Assembly (NCBI RefSeq): GCF_029603155.1
Contig: NZ_JAPMUA010000003.1
Span: 310,001 to 374,000, forward strand
DNA from: Galbibacter pacificus
GTDB lineage: Bacteria; Bacteroidota; Bacteroidia; Flavobacteriales; Flavobacteriaceae
Reading direction: 5' to 3'
Length of the DNA: 64,000 nt
The notes beneath the pieces are model-generated. The model was given only the letters and a program-made list of their open reading frames with translations, was not told where the DNA came from and did no database searches. Shown in pieces: positions 25,623 through 34,937 of the stretch. Numbering within the stretch: position 1 is the stretch's first letter; every line of letters starts with the position of its first letter. Both the position numbers and the translations under genes were made by a program.

Positions 25623-27042
25623 TAGAAAAAAGACAAAAATTGTAGCAACGCTTGGTCCTGCCACAAGCACTAAGGAGGTTTTAAAAGACATGATAGAGGC
25701 AGGGGTAAATGTGTTCAGAATTAATTTTTCGCATGCCAATTACGACGATGTAAAAGAACGAATCGATATGATACGATCTTTAAACAAAGAATATAATTAC
25801 AACACAGCCATCCTGGCCGATCTACAAGGGCCCAAACTTCGTGTTGGGGTAATGAAAGAAGATGTTATTGTAAGCAAAGGCGATGAAATTACTTTTGTGA
25901 CCGGAGAAGCTTTTGAGGGAAATGCCGAAAGGGTTTACATGAATTATAAAGAGTTTCCAAGAGATGTAAAACCCGGAGAACACATTTTGCTGGATGACGG
26001 TAAGTTGATGTTTGAAGTTGTTTCAACCGATAAAAAAGAAGCGGTAAAAGCAAAAGTAGTGCAAGGAGGGCCATTGAAATCTAAAAAAGGGGTAAATCTG
26101 CCCAATACGGATATTTCGCTTCCCGCACTTACCAAAAAAGATATAAAAGATGCCATTTTTGCCATTAAGCAAGATGTAGATTGGATTGCACTTTCGTTTG
26201 TTCGCCATAGCGAGGACTTAATGGATTTGCAAAAATTAATAAGCGAGCATACAGACCAGAAAATTCCAATTGTAGCCAAAATAGAAAAGCCAGAAGCGGT
26301 GGAAAACATAGATAAAATCGTGGCCCATTGCGATGGTTTAATGGTTGCCCGTGGCGATTTGGGTGTTGAAATCCCGGCACAGGAAGTTCCATTGGTGCAA
26401 AAACAACTTGTATTACGCGCTAAAAAAGCACGTATTCCAGTAATTATTGCCACGCAAATGATGGAAACCATGATATCGAGCTTAACGCCAACACGTGCTG
26501 AGGTAAATGATGTGGCAAACTCGGTGATGGACGGGGCAGATGCCGTAATGCTTTCTGGAGAAACTTCGGTTGGGGCCTATCCGGTTCAGGTAATCGAAAA
26601 AATGGCAAGCATCATTGAAAGTGTGGAACATTCTCATCTTATTAAAGTTCCTCAGGAACCACCTCATATAAAAACCAAAAGATATATTACCAAGTCGGTA
26701 TGTTTTCATGCTGCTTCCATGGCAAACGAGATTAACGCAAAGGTTATTTCAACATTGACCAATAGTGGCTATACAGCATTTCAAATTTCTGCTTGGCGTC
26801 CAAAGGCACATATTTTGGTATTTACATCCAATAAAAGAATTTTAACTCAGTTAAGTTTGCTATGGGGTGTAAAAGCTTTTTATTATGATAAGTTTGTAAG
26901 TACAGATCAAACCATTGAGGACGTAAACAAAATAGCAACAAACAAGGGGTTCTTGGATAAAGGTGATATGATGATAAGCCTTGCTGCCATGCCAATACAA
27001 GACAAAGGTATGGTGAACACTTTGCGTGTTACGGAAATATAA
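25615..27042 (+). CDS. pyk: Pyruvate kinase
   Basis: 475 residues, the standard bacterial length. Converts phosphoenolpyruvate and ADP to pyruvate and ATP. Motifs: KTKIVATLGPATS at the start, NFSHANYDD (active-site Arg/Asn region), IVAKIEKPEAVENID (catalytic Lys, metal-binding Glu) and MVARGDLGVEIP. The C-terminal regulatory domain is present. It overlaps the IPExxxVDY gene by 8 nt and is followed by a strong terminator. Confidence 0.97.
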   Translation: MPNRKKTKIVATLGPATSTKEVLKDMIEAGVNVFRINFSHANYDDVKERIDMIRSLNKEYNYNTAILADLQGPKLRVGVMKEDVIVSKGDEITFVTGEAFEGNAERVYMNYKEFPRDVKPGEHILLDDGKLMFEVVSTDKKEAVKAKVVQGGPLKSKKGVNLPNTDISLPALTKKDIKDAIFAIKQDVDWIALSFVRHSEDLMDLQKLISEHTDQKIPIVAKIEKPEAVENIDKIVAHCDGLMVARGDLGVEIPAQEVPLVQKQLVLRAKKARIPVIIATQMMETMISSLTPTRAEVNDVANSVMDGADAVMLSGETSVGAYPVQVIEKMASIIESVEHSHLIKVPQEPPHIKTKRYITKSVCFHAASMANEINAKVISTLTNSGYTAFQISAWRPKAHILVFTSNKRILTQLSLLWGVKAFYYDKFVSTDQTIEDVNKIATNKGFLDKGDMMISLAAMPIQDKGMVNTLRVTEI

Positions 27043-27063
27043 AATAACAGCTTTAAACAAGCC

Positions 27064-27101
27064 AAAAAAGCCGTTTCTATTTATTTAGAAACGGCTTTTT
27101 T
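27064..27101. terminator. Bidirectional terminator between pyk and the sigma factor gene
   Basis: A perfect 16-bp stem AAAAAAGCCGTTTCTA (27064-27079) / TAGAAACGGCTTTTTT (27086-27101) with a 6-nt loop and A/T-run ends suits both directions. The right arm and loop lie inside the end of the sigma factor coding sequence. Confidence 0.85.
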
Positions 27102-27706
27102 ATTGTTGCTCTATTGTTTAAAAGACAAAAAAGGAGAATAGCCTCATACTGTTTGGCCAATTTTTCCCTAAGCAAATTATAGGCCTTGCTTATCTGGGCT
27201 TCAACTGTTTTTGTGGAAATACTTAAATGTTCGGCTATTTCGTTATTGGTAAGTCCTTCTTTTTTGCTCAACATAAAAATGCGTTGGCACTTTGGAGGGA
27301 GTTTTTCAATTTCTTTGGAAACAATACTAAAAAAATACTCGATTTTATTTTCATCGGCCTGTGTGGTTATTTCTTCCAGACTTTCTAAATATTTGTAATG
27401 CAACAAAGTGGTTGCCTTGCTCTTTTGATAGGTGTTTATAAATTCATTGTAAACCGATTTATAGAGAAACCCCTGAATGGAGTATTTGGCATTGAGGTTT
27501 TTTCTAAACTGCCATGTTTTAATCAATACGTTCTGAACAATGTCTTCGGCTATATCTTTGTCATTAATCAAACTAATTGCATAAGCATATAATTTTTGAT
27601 AATAAATATCTACCAAATATTCATATGCTTTTTCATCTCCTTTTTTTAGTCCGTTTATAAACACATCATAATTATTGTGAAACATACACTTATTATTTGA
27701 TTGCAT
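27077..27706 (-). CDS. ECF-type RNA polymerase sigma factor (sigma-70 family)
   Basis: 209 residues from the first ATG; a second ATG at 27685 (MFHNNYDVF) gives 202 and may be the true start, because a -7 box (TAAATTTG) ends 2 nt before the first ATG. Region 2 is YLVDIYYQKLYAYAISLINDKDIAEDIVQNVLIKTWQ and region 4 is LPPKCQRIFMLSKKEGLTNNEIAEHLSISTKTVEAQISKA (both given as landmarks). It belongs to the Bacteroidota SusCD-type group that directs transcription of a nutrient-uptake locus when released by its FecR partner. The final residues (TIKKPFLNK) are encoded inside the terminator stem shared with pyk. It is divergent from its FecR gene, which is less common than sigma-FecR co-transcription. 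Confidence 0.92.
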   Translation of the reverse strand: MQSNNKCMFHNNYDVFINGLKKGDEKAYEYLVDIYYQKLYAYAISLINDKDIAEDIVQNVLIKTWQFRKNLNAKYSIQGFLYKSVYNEFINTYQKSKATTLLHYKYLESLEEITTQADENKIEYFFSIVSKEIEKLPPKCQRIFMLSKKEGLTNNEIAEHLSISTKTVEAQISKAYNLLREKLAKQYEAILLFCLLNNRATIKKPFLNK

Positions 27707-27761
27707 TCAAATTTATGTTAATAAAAGCGAAATCGTTAAAAAAAACACGAAAAAAGTAAGG

Positions 27762-27786
27762 GTATTATAATTTGGTCTTGTAATAC
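27762..27786. promoter_or_regulatory. Inverted repeat upstream of the FecR gene
   Basis: GTATTATAA (27762-27770) and TTGTAATAC (27778-27786) form a 9-bp inverted repeat with one G-T position, 15 nt before the FecR ATG. It may be an operator or a sigma-specific promoter element; no direct evidence. Confidence 0.3.
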
Positions 27787-27801
27787 TAATAAATATGTAA
27801 A

Positions 27802-28968
27802 ATGATTTCTCCGGAAATAGAACAGCTTATAGTTAAATTCCTAACCAATTCCGCAACCTCGGCAGAACTGGACATGCTCAATAATTGGATAGGTGCAGCT
27901 GAAAATTATAGGCTTTTCAAGGAATATGTGGAAACTCATTTTGCAATTTCGATAACTATGAACAAACCTAATACCGAAAAAGCAAAAAAGCAATTCCTGT
28001 TAAATATAAAAAAGGAAAAGAGAAAAGATAGGCTTAAGATATTGCAATCTGGAGTAAAATATGCGGCCATTTTATTGATTTTGTTCGGGACTTTTTTTAC
28101 TTATCGGTACTACGTTGAAACAATACATGAAGTCCCGAATAATACTAAAATCGTTCCGAGGGAAGAACAAGTGACCCTTCAATTGGGGAATGGATCGGTA
28201 CAAACTATTTCTAAAAAAAGCAATATTCAAGACAAAAAGGGGAATACCATAGCCCAAAGCGATGGAGAAAAATTGCACTACAACAAATCGACCGAAAAAA
28301 ACAGCGCATTGGTGTATAATAAATTAATGGTGCCTTATGGAAAGAAGTTCGATCTTTTTTTGGCCGATGGCACCCATGTGCGGTTAAATTCGGGCAGTTC
28401 TTTAATGTACCCTGTAGGCTTTGTAAAAAAAGACCAGCGAAGGGTGTATTTGCAAGGCGAGGCTTTTTTTAATGTGGTACACGAAAAAGATAGGCCGTTT
28501 TTTGTGGGGGCTCAAGGAATGGACGTAAAAGTTTATGGAACCGAGTTTAACATAAAAAACTATAGCGAAGACATTCATACCGAAGTAGTATTGGTAAATG
28601 GTTCCGTGAGCTTGTTAACAGAAAATGGCAAAAAAATAAAGAAGGAGAGTATATTGGAACCCGGAGATATGGGGGCATATAATAAAACCGATAAAAGTAT
28701 CTCAAAGTCAAAAGTAGATACCTCTATTTATACGTCATGGTTAAACGGGAATATTGTTTTTAGGGACGAATCTTTTGATAATATTATAAAGGACCTAGAG
28801 CGTAGTTACAATGTGGTGATCATTAACAATAACAAAGAATTGGCGGCCGAGCATTTTAACGCAATTATAGAAACCCGCCATGAAAGCATTGAACAGGTGC
28901 TCAATTACTTCAGTAAAATCTATGAAATAAATTATCAGGTGGTAGAAAACAAAATCGTAATCAATTAA
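27802..28968 (+). CDS. FecR-type anti-sigma factor
   Basis: 388 residues. Cytoplasmic sigma-binding N-terminus (about 1-80), one transmembrane helix (YAAILLILFGTFFTYRYYV, about 91-109), then the periplasmic FecR domain (KLMVPYGKKFDLFLADGTHVRLNSGS... with GEAFFNV) and a C-terminal DUF4974/secretin-and-TonB-like domain (SFDNIIKDLERSYNVVI to the end). It holds the sigma factor and is triggered by the N-terminal signalling domain of the loaded SusC protein. It lies 95 nt from the divergent sigma gene and 144 nt before susC. Confidence 0.93.
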   Translation: MISPEIEQLIVKFLTNSATSAELDMLNNWIGAAENYRLFKEYVETHFAISITMNKPNTEKAKKQFLLNIKKEKRKDRLKILQSGVKYAAILLILFGTFFTYRYYVETIHEVPNNTKIVPREEQVTLQLGNGSVQTISKKSNIQDKKGNTIAQSDGEKLHYNKSTEKNSALVYNKLMVPYGKKFDLFLADGTHVRLNSGSSLMYPVGFVKKDQRRVYLQGEAFFNVVHEKDRPFFVGAQGMDVKVYGTEFNIKNYSEDIHTEVVLVNGSVSLLTENGKKIKKESILEPGDMGAYNKTDKSISKSKVDTSIYTSWLNGNIVFRDESFDNIIKDLERSYNVVIINNNKELAAEHFNAIIETRHESIEQVLNYFSKIYEINYQVVENKIVIN

Positions 28969-29042
28969 AATAGAAAGTATAAGAAGAAACACATTTTTCA
29001 ACTAACAAAGCTAAAAAAGAATCACTTAAATAAAAAAGACCA

Positions 29043-29062
29043 GGAAATGCTGCCACATTTCC
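29043..29062 (+). other. Stem-loop in the susC leader
   Basis: GGAAATG-CTGCCA-CATTTCC, a perfect 7-bp stem without a T run, 51 nt before the SusC ATG. It might affect mRNA stability or translation of susC. Confidence 0.4.
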
Positions 29063-29112
29063 CGATCAGTTTAAGCGATTAAATTATTAATCAACTCTAA
29101 CAATTCAAAATT

Positions 29113-32100
29113 ATGAAAAAACGATTAAAGCTATGGGTTTTCGATCCATGGAGTTATAACCTCGACTTAAAAATGAAATTATCCATTTTGTTTGTTTTTG
29201 CAATGATCTTTACATTGCAGGCCAACACATCGTATTCTCAAAAGACCAAAATAACGCTCAACCTTCAAAATAGTACAGTTGGGGCCGTTATTGATCAAAT
29301 TGAGACCACAACCGAGTTTAAGTTTATATTCAACACAGAAGAAGTAGACCTTAACAGGGAAATTTCAATAGCGCTTAAAAAAGCATCTATAAACAAGGTG
29401 CTGGAAAATGTTTTTAAGGATTATTCGGTAGACTATGAGATACTCGACAGGAAAATACTGCTAAAAAAAGCGAAACAAGAGGATAAAATAGATCATGAAG
29501 CCTTCCTGAAAGAAAGTCAGCAATTTCAAGTTTCTGGACAGGTCCTTGATGAAATGGGGACGCCCTTGCCCGGTGCCAATATTTTAGAAAAAGGGACTTC
29601 TAATGGATCCCAAACCGATTTTGATGGAAATTTTACCCTTTCCCTATCCGGTCAAAATGCCACATTGGTAGTTTCGTATATTGGTTTTACTACTAAAGAA
29701 GTACCGGTTGATGGGCAGGCCAACCTAAAAATAACCATTCAAGAAAGTGCGGCCGCGCTCGATGAAGTGGTGGTTATTGGTTATGGTACACAAACCAGGG
29801 AAGAAGTAACTGGGGCAATGTCTTCTGTTAAATCAGACGATATTGTAACGCAGGGTTCCGCAACTGTAGAAAAAGCGCTTCAAGGGCGTGTGCCGGGGGT
29901 TCAGGTGGAATCTTCAGGTGGAAATCCGGGTTCTGGAGTAAGAATATTAATAAGGGGTACGGGCTCGTTGGGTAATAACAACCCGTTGTATATTGTAGAC
30001 GGGGTTCAAGTAGACAACATCAATAACCTTAACCCTACCGATATATCTTCAATGGATATACTTAAAGATGCTTCAGCTGCTGCAATTTATGGTTCTAGGG
30101 CCGCAAATGGCGTTGTTATCATTACTACGAAATCTGGAAGGAGTGGAGAAAATGTAATTGACTTTAGTACCTACTACGGATTTCAAAATATCATAAACAA
30201 ACAAGAAGTGTTAAATGCTTCAGAATGGGCAACTGTTAGTAACGCCGCGCACGATAATGCAGGCTTGGCAAGGTTGGATTTGGCCAATAACCCAGAATCT
30301 TTGGGGGAAGGTACCAATTGGCAGGACGAAATTTATAGAACAGCCCCCATACAAAACTATAATTTGTCTGCAAGCGGTGGTGGCGAAAACTATACGTACA
30401 GCGTTTCAGGGGGCTATATCGACCAAGAAGGAATTGTAAAAGAAACAGGTTATAACCGATGGAACCTACGTTTAAAGTCTACGTTGACCAAAGGAAGATT
30501 TAAATTAGGCGAATCTGTAATTCTGTCAAAAGAATATTGGCGACGGCCCGAAGGACTTGGTGGTCAAGGTGGAAATGCCGTTGGGTCTGCCCCAAAAATG
30601 ATTCCCGTTTTTGATGTGTACAACCCAGATGCGGTAGGAGGTTACGGAGGGGCTTATGGGCCTGTTGTAGATATTGCAAACCCAGTGGCCCAGCTCAATC
30701 TTAGAATACCCGAAGACCATGTTAAAAAAGCCATTATAAATGCTTTTGCTGAAGTCGATATTATAGAAGGACTTAAATATAAATTGAATTTGGGCTATAC
30801 CAGTACAGAAGGGTATAATTACCAATATACCTACCCGTATGAAGTGGGTGCCCTGTTTACAAATTTGGATGCCGATTTAACCGAGACAAGGTATGAAAAT
30901 GATTATGTACTAACCGAAAACACATTAAACTACAAAAAAACTTTTGGTGAACATAAAATAGATGCCTTAGTGGGCTATACCTATCAAAACACTTCATATA
31001 GAGGGCTTACGGGTTCAAAAAGCGGAATGCCGCCCGGGGTTAAAGTACTGGATGCAGGAACCGTAAATGCAGCTGCCGGAAGCAACGCTTGGGAAAACGC
31101 CTTGGTATCTTATTTGGGTCGATTAACATATTCATTTGCAGATAGATATATCCTTACGGGAATTATTAGGCGTGATGGCTCGTCCCGCTTTGGGTCGGAT
31201 AATCAATATGGTAACTTTCCTTCCTTGGCCTTTGCCTGGAACATTTCGAACGAGCCTTTTTTTGAAAATATAAAAGAAACGGTAAATACGGCGAAATTAA
31301 GGTTGAGTTATGGGGTGCTGGGAAATCAGGAATTCGACGATTATCGATACAGCCCGGCCATAAGCCTCAATGCCAATTATGTTACAGGGCAAGGCCAAAC
31401 ATTGTGGCCCGGAGCTATTCAAACTGCTTTTGCAACGCCAGATATTAAATGGGAGACCTCTAAAACATTTAATGTGGGGACGGACCTTAGCTTTTTCGAA
31501 AGAAAATTGAATTTCATTTTTGATTATTTTGTAAAAGAAAATTCCGATGTACTGTTGCAAGTGCCCATTCCGCTTTCCACAGGAGCGAGCTCAAACAGCC
31601 CATACATAAATGCCGGGCAGATAACCAACAAAGGCTTTGAAACATCGCTTACCTACAGAAATTCTGGCAACGATTTTTCATATGAAATTACTGGAACACT
31701 GGCCTCAGTAGATAATGAAGTGGATTTTCTAGGTACGGGATCCCAGCAAATATTTGGCGGACAACCCACCCACCATGGCGCTTCTGCCACGGTAACACAA
31801 GCAGGGTTTCCGGTGGGGTCGTTCTATCTTATAAAAACCGATGGAATATTTAATTCAGAAGAAGAAGTTAATGCCCATACACAAGACGGGCAACTTATCC
31901 AACCCAATGCGCAACCGGGCGACATAAGGTTTGTTGATTACAACAACGATGGACAAATTGACGAAGACGATAGACAGTTTTTAGGAAGCCCGACACCCGA
32001 TTTTTCTTATGGTCTTGGCGGAAGCTTTACCTATAAAAATTTTGACCTCAATTTGTTTTTTCAAGGTACCCAAGGAAATAAAATCTACAATGGGGTACGT

Positions 32101-32499
32101 CAAGATTTGGAAGGGATGAACTTGGAATACAATTATGCCAAAACTACTTTAAGCGCATGGACTTCAACAAATACGGATACCAATATGCCCCGGGCAGTAA
32201 TAAACGACCCGAACCTTAACTCCAGAACGTCCGATCGTTTTCTGGAAGACGGATCTTATTTTAGGTTTAAAACACTTCAGTTTGGGTATACATTACCGGA
32301 GAATGTTTTAAGTACGGCAAAAATCAACCGATGTAGGATATACATAAGCTTGGACAATATTTTTACAATAACCGATTACAAAGGGTATAACCCCGATTTG
32401 GGTAGAACAGGTTCTGTTTTAGACCGTGGCGTAGATTTTGGCCATGTTGCCTATCCGCTTTCGCGAACTTTTATGACTGGTGTTGAATTTTCTTTTTAA
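29113..32499 (+). CDS. SusC/RagA-family TonB-linked outer-membrane transporter with STN signalling domain
   Basis: 1128 residues. Signal region to about residue 42 (ending NTSYSQ), an STN domain (about 47-120) that talks to FecR, a carboxypeptidase-D-like domain (about 138-215), the plug with LDEVVVIGYGTQTREEVTGAMSSV and the barrel ending TGVEFSF. It imports a glycan or glycoside with its SusD lid, encoded immediately after. The STN domain together with the nearby sigma/FecR pair means the locus is induced by its own substrate through cell-surface signalling. The sugar is not readable from sequence. Confidence 0.96.
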   Translation: MKKRLKLWVFDPWSYNLDLKMKLSILFVFAMIFTLQANTSYSQKTKITLNLQNSTVGAVIDQIETTTEFKFIFNTEEVDLNREISIALKKASINKVLENVFKDYSVDYEILDRKILLKKAKQEDKIDHEAFLKESQQFQVSGQVLDEMGTPLPGANILEKGTSNGSQTDFDGNFTLSLSGQNATLVVSYIGFTTKEVPVDGQANLKITIQESAAALDEVVVIGYGTQTREEVTGAMSSVKSDDIVTQGSATVEKALQGRVPGVQVESSGGNPGSGVRILIRGTGSLGNNNPLYIVDGVQVDNINNLNPTDISSMDILKDASAAAIYGSRAANGVVIITTKSGRSGENVIDFSTYYGFQNIINKQEVLNASEWATVSNAAHDNAGLARLDLANNPESLGEGTNWQDEIYRTAPIQNYNLSASGGGENYTYSVSGGYIDQEGIVKETGYNRWNLRLKSTLTKGRFKLGESVILSKEYWRRPEGLGGQGGNAVGSAPKMIPVFDVYNPDAVGGYGGAYGPVVDIANPVAQLNLRIPEDHVKKAIINAFAEVDIIEGLKYKLNLGYTSTEGYNYQYTYPYEVGALFTNLDADLTETRYENDYVLTENTLNYKKTFGEHKIDALVGYTYQNTSYRGLTGSKSGMPPGVKVLDAGTVNAAAGSNAWENALVSYLGRLTYSFADRYILTGIIRRDGSSRFGSDNQYGNFPSLAFAWNISNEPFFENIKETVNTAKLRLSYGVLGNQEFDDYRYSPAISLNANYVTGQGQTLWPGAIQTAFATPDIKWETSKTFNVGTDLSFFERKLNFIFDYFVKENSDVLLQVPIPLSTGASSNSPYINAGQITNKGFETSLTYRNSGNDFSYEITGTLASVDNEVDFLGTGSQQIFGGQPTHHGASATVTQAGFPVGSFYLIKTDGIFNSEEEVNAHTQDGQLIQPNAQPGDIRFVDYNNDGQIDEDDRQFLGSPTPDFSYGLGGSFTYKNFDLNLFFQGTQGNKIYNGVRQDLEGMNLEYNYAKTTLSAWTSTNTDTNMPRAVINDPNLNSRTSDRFLEDGSYFRFKTLQFGYTLPENVLSTAKINRCRIYISLDNIFTITDYKGYNPDLGRTGSVLDRGVDFGHVAYPLSRTFMTGVEFSF

Positions 32500-32524
32500 G
32501 ATGAACGATAAAACTTTATTAAAG

Positions 32525-34039
32525 ATGAAAAAATACATATATATACTTTTAATCATTTCAACTTTTATAAGTTGCGATGATGAATTAGAACAAACCAACC
32601 CAAATGTGGTTACACAAGAAAATTTTTGGAAAACGGAAGACGATGTTTTGTCGGGACTTGCGGCAACCTATAAAATGTTTAGACATATAGACAACGGTTA
32701 TTGGGGCGTAAGGGGCGTAGAACTTACCAATGGCCGGGGAGACGACTTTTTTATCCGTAACGACGTTAAAGCACTATACGAACTTTCTACCTTTAGTAAC
32801 ACGCCTTCTACCGGTACGCCGACCTCAATATTTACAGGGTGTTACACGGGTATATTTAGGGCCAACCAAATAATAGACAATATAGGCACCGTAGAAGTCT
32901 CTGATGCCGACAAAGAAAAATTTGTAGCCGAAGCTAAGTTTTTACGGGCGCTTAATTATTTTCATTTAGTGATTAATTATGGTGCTGTGCCTATTTTTAC
33001 TTCGGTACCGCAAACACGGGAAGAATATTTTATTCAACAATCGCCCGAAAGCGAGGTATGGGTACAAATTGAAAATGATTTTAAAGAGGCCGCAGCCAAT
33101 TTACCGGTTACATACCCATCACAATGGGTTGGAAGGGCCACCAAAGGCGCGGCAATTGGCTATTTGGGGAAAGTGTATTTATATCAGCAGAAATGGGAAG
33201 ATGCCGTTACGCAGTTTTCAACCCTAACAACTCCAACAGGAATGCCAAAGGCTCCATATAATTACGATCTGCTTGCAGATTTTCAGGAGAATTTCTTGCC
33301 GGGAAATGACAATAATATAGAATCATTGTTTGAAATACAAAACCAAAATGTTGGAGGAACCGACCCTTGGGCAGGCGAAAATGCAAACGAATCGCAAGGA
33401 GTAACTACCGCTCAGGAATTTGCCCCAACAGAAGTTGGAGGCTGGTTTGAAGCGCATCCCACAGAAAAGATATTTCAGGAATTTCAAGAAGAAAAAACTA
33501 CCGATGGCGATTTTGATCCTAGAATGTACGCTTCATTGATATGGGATTATCCAGGCGCCACATTTTATAACATTCCGTATGCCGAATTTTCCTCGCCTTT
33601 TGGCTACAGTGCCAAAATTAAAAAATACCAAAACTGGTATGATGACAATGAAGGCATATGGATTTCTGAAATTAATGAAAAAGCACTTCGTTTTGCCGAT
33701 GTTTTATTGATGTATGCTGAAGCTTTGACAATGCAAGGTAGATCTGCTGAAGCTGTTCCGTTGGTAAACAGGATCAGGGAAAGGGCAAGCCTGTCGGCAT
33801 TAGCTGCTTTAGGCCAAACAGAAATGATGGAGGAAATAAGGCATCAAAGAATGATTGAATTTTTCCGGGAGGGACTCAGGTTTTACGACTTAAAACGATG
33901 GGGCTTAATAGAACAGGAAATAAACAATAGCGATAAAGTTGGCAAAGAATTTTTGGTGTTGCCAAAGCATGCATATTTTCCCATTCCACAATCCGAAATG
34001 AATACAAATCCAAATATTGATCAAAATCCAGATTGGTAA
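32525..34039 (+). CDS. SusD/RagB-family nutrient-binding outer-membrane lipoprotein
   Basis: 504 residues from the ATG at 32525, which gives a clean lipoprotein signal (MKKYIYILLIISTFISC, Cys17); the in-frame ATG at 32501, one base after the SusC stop, is the alternative. SusD-like TPR helices dominate (FVAEAKFLRALNYFHLVINYGAVPIF; LRFADVLLMYAEALTMQG) and the C-terminal RQRMIEF-like sequence appears as IRHQRMIEFFREGLRFYDLKRWG. It closes over the SusC barrel and captures the substrate. A terminator follows. Confidence 0.95.
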   Translation: MKKYIYILLIISTFISCDDELEQTNPNVVTQENFWKTEDDVLSGLAATYKMFRHIDNGYWGVRGVELTNGRGDDFFIRNDVKALYELSTFSNTPSTGTPTSIFTGCYTGIFRANQIIDNIGTVEVSDADKEKFVAEAKFLRALNYFHLVINYGAVPIFTSVPQTREEYFIQQSPESEVWVQIENDFKEAAANLPVTYPSQWVGRATKGAAIGYLGKVYLYQQKWEDAVTQFSTLTTPTGMPKAPYNYDLLADFQENFLPGNDNNIESLFEIQNQNVGGTDPWAGENANESQGVTTAQEFAPTEVGGWFEAHPTEKIFQEFQEEKTTDGDFDPRMYASLIWDYPGATFYNIPYAEFSSPFGYSAKIKKYQNWYDDNEGIWISEINEKALRFADVLLMYAEALTMQGRSAEAVPLVNRIRERASLSALAALGQTEMMEEIRHQRMIEFFREGLRFYDLKRWGLIEQEINNSDKVGKEFLVLPKHAYFPIPQSEMNTNPNIDQNPDW

Positions 34040-34043
34040 CAAC

Positions 34044-34080
34044 AAAAAAGGGTTGGTATCATTGGTGCCAACCCTTTTTT
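34044..34080. terminator. Bidirectional terminator after susD
   Basis: AAAAAAGGGTTGG (34044-34056) pairs with CCAACCCTTTTTT (34068-34080) around an 11-nt loop. It separates susCD from the convergent DUF1080 operon and can serve both. Confidence 0.85.
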
Positions 34081-34100
34081 ATACTACTATTTTAATAGAA

Positions 34101-34937
34101 TTATTCCAGTTCCCTTACCCATATGTTCCGGTAACTAACACGGCTGTTATCGCCATGGTCCTGGAGCTTAAGCGGTCCTTTTCCGTGCGGATCGTTTTTA
34201 GGCCACCCAATATATGGGGTGGTACCTTTTATTTCGGTATGGTCTTGTATCAAAACGCCATTTTGTAATAAGGTAATGGTAGCCGATTTTATTTTTCCAC
34301 CTTCTTTGTTAAATTCGGGAGCATGGTAAATAATATCGTAAGTGTTCCATTCGCCGGTTGGAACAGAGGCCATTGCCAACGGGGCGCCTTGCTTATAAAT
34401 AGAACCTACTTGGCCATTTGTATAGGTTTTGTTGTCGTTATTGTCCAGTACCTGTACTTCATATAACCCTTGAAGGAACACACCGCTGTTTCCCCTGCTT
34501 TGTCCTTTGCCATGTATCTCTGCTGGAGAACGCCATTCTATATGAAGCTGTATGCTGCCAAAATTTTGTTTTGTCTGGATATCACCGGTTTTGTTTTTAA
34601 CGGTCATGCTCCCATCGTTATTAATGGTCCATTTTGCGGCAGTACTATCGGCAGCACTGATCCAGTTGTCGAGGTTTTTACCATCAAAAAGAACAATGGC
34701 ATCACTTGGGGCGCCATTTTTTCCACTGGGGTCTACCGTAGGGGGAACAGGCTCATAAAACTCAGTTTCTTCAGGTTTTGTGGGCTCTTTTCCCGAGTAT
34801 TCTTCATAGGTTATTACCGCTGGTTTTTCTTCAGCTTTTGTTGTAATGGCCTCAGTTTTTGCTTCTTCTTTTTGTGGAGTATTGCATGCTACTGTAACGT
34901 TTAAAAGCAAACCGCAAAAAAATAATTTTTTTATCAT
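34101..34937 (-). CDS. DUF1080 (3-keto-disaccharide hydrolase-like) lipoprotein, copy A
   Basis: 278 residues. Lipoprotein signal MIKKLFFCGLLLNVTVAC (Cys18), a linker rich in Glu/Lys/Pro (about 20-70), then a jelly-roll DUF1080 domain: VLFDGKNLDNWISAAD, FGSIQLHIEWRSP, RGNSGVFLQGLYEVQVLD and the end GDNSRVSYRNIWVRELE. The family includes enzymes that cleave 3-keto-glycosides, following oxidation of the sugar ring. Its start overlaps the stop of copy B by one base (TAATG), so the two are translated together. Confidence 0.9.
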   Translation of the reverse strand: MIKKLFFCGLLLNVTVACNTPQKEEAKTEAITTKAEEKPAVITYEEYSGKEPTKPEETEFYEPVPPTVDPSGKNGAPSDAIVLFDGKNLDNWISAADSTAAKWTINNDGSMTVKNKTGDIQTKQNFGSIQLHIEWRSPAEIHGKGQSRGNSGVFLQGLYEVQVLDNNDNKTYTNGQVGSIYKQGAPLAMASVPTGEWNTYDIIYHAPEFNKEGGKIKSATITLLQNGVLIQDHTEIKGTTPYIGWPKNDPHGKGPLKLQDHGDNSRVSYRNIWVRELE

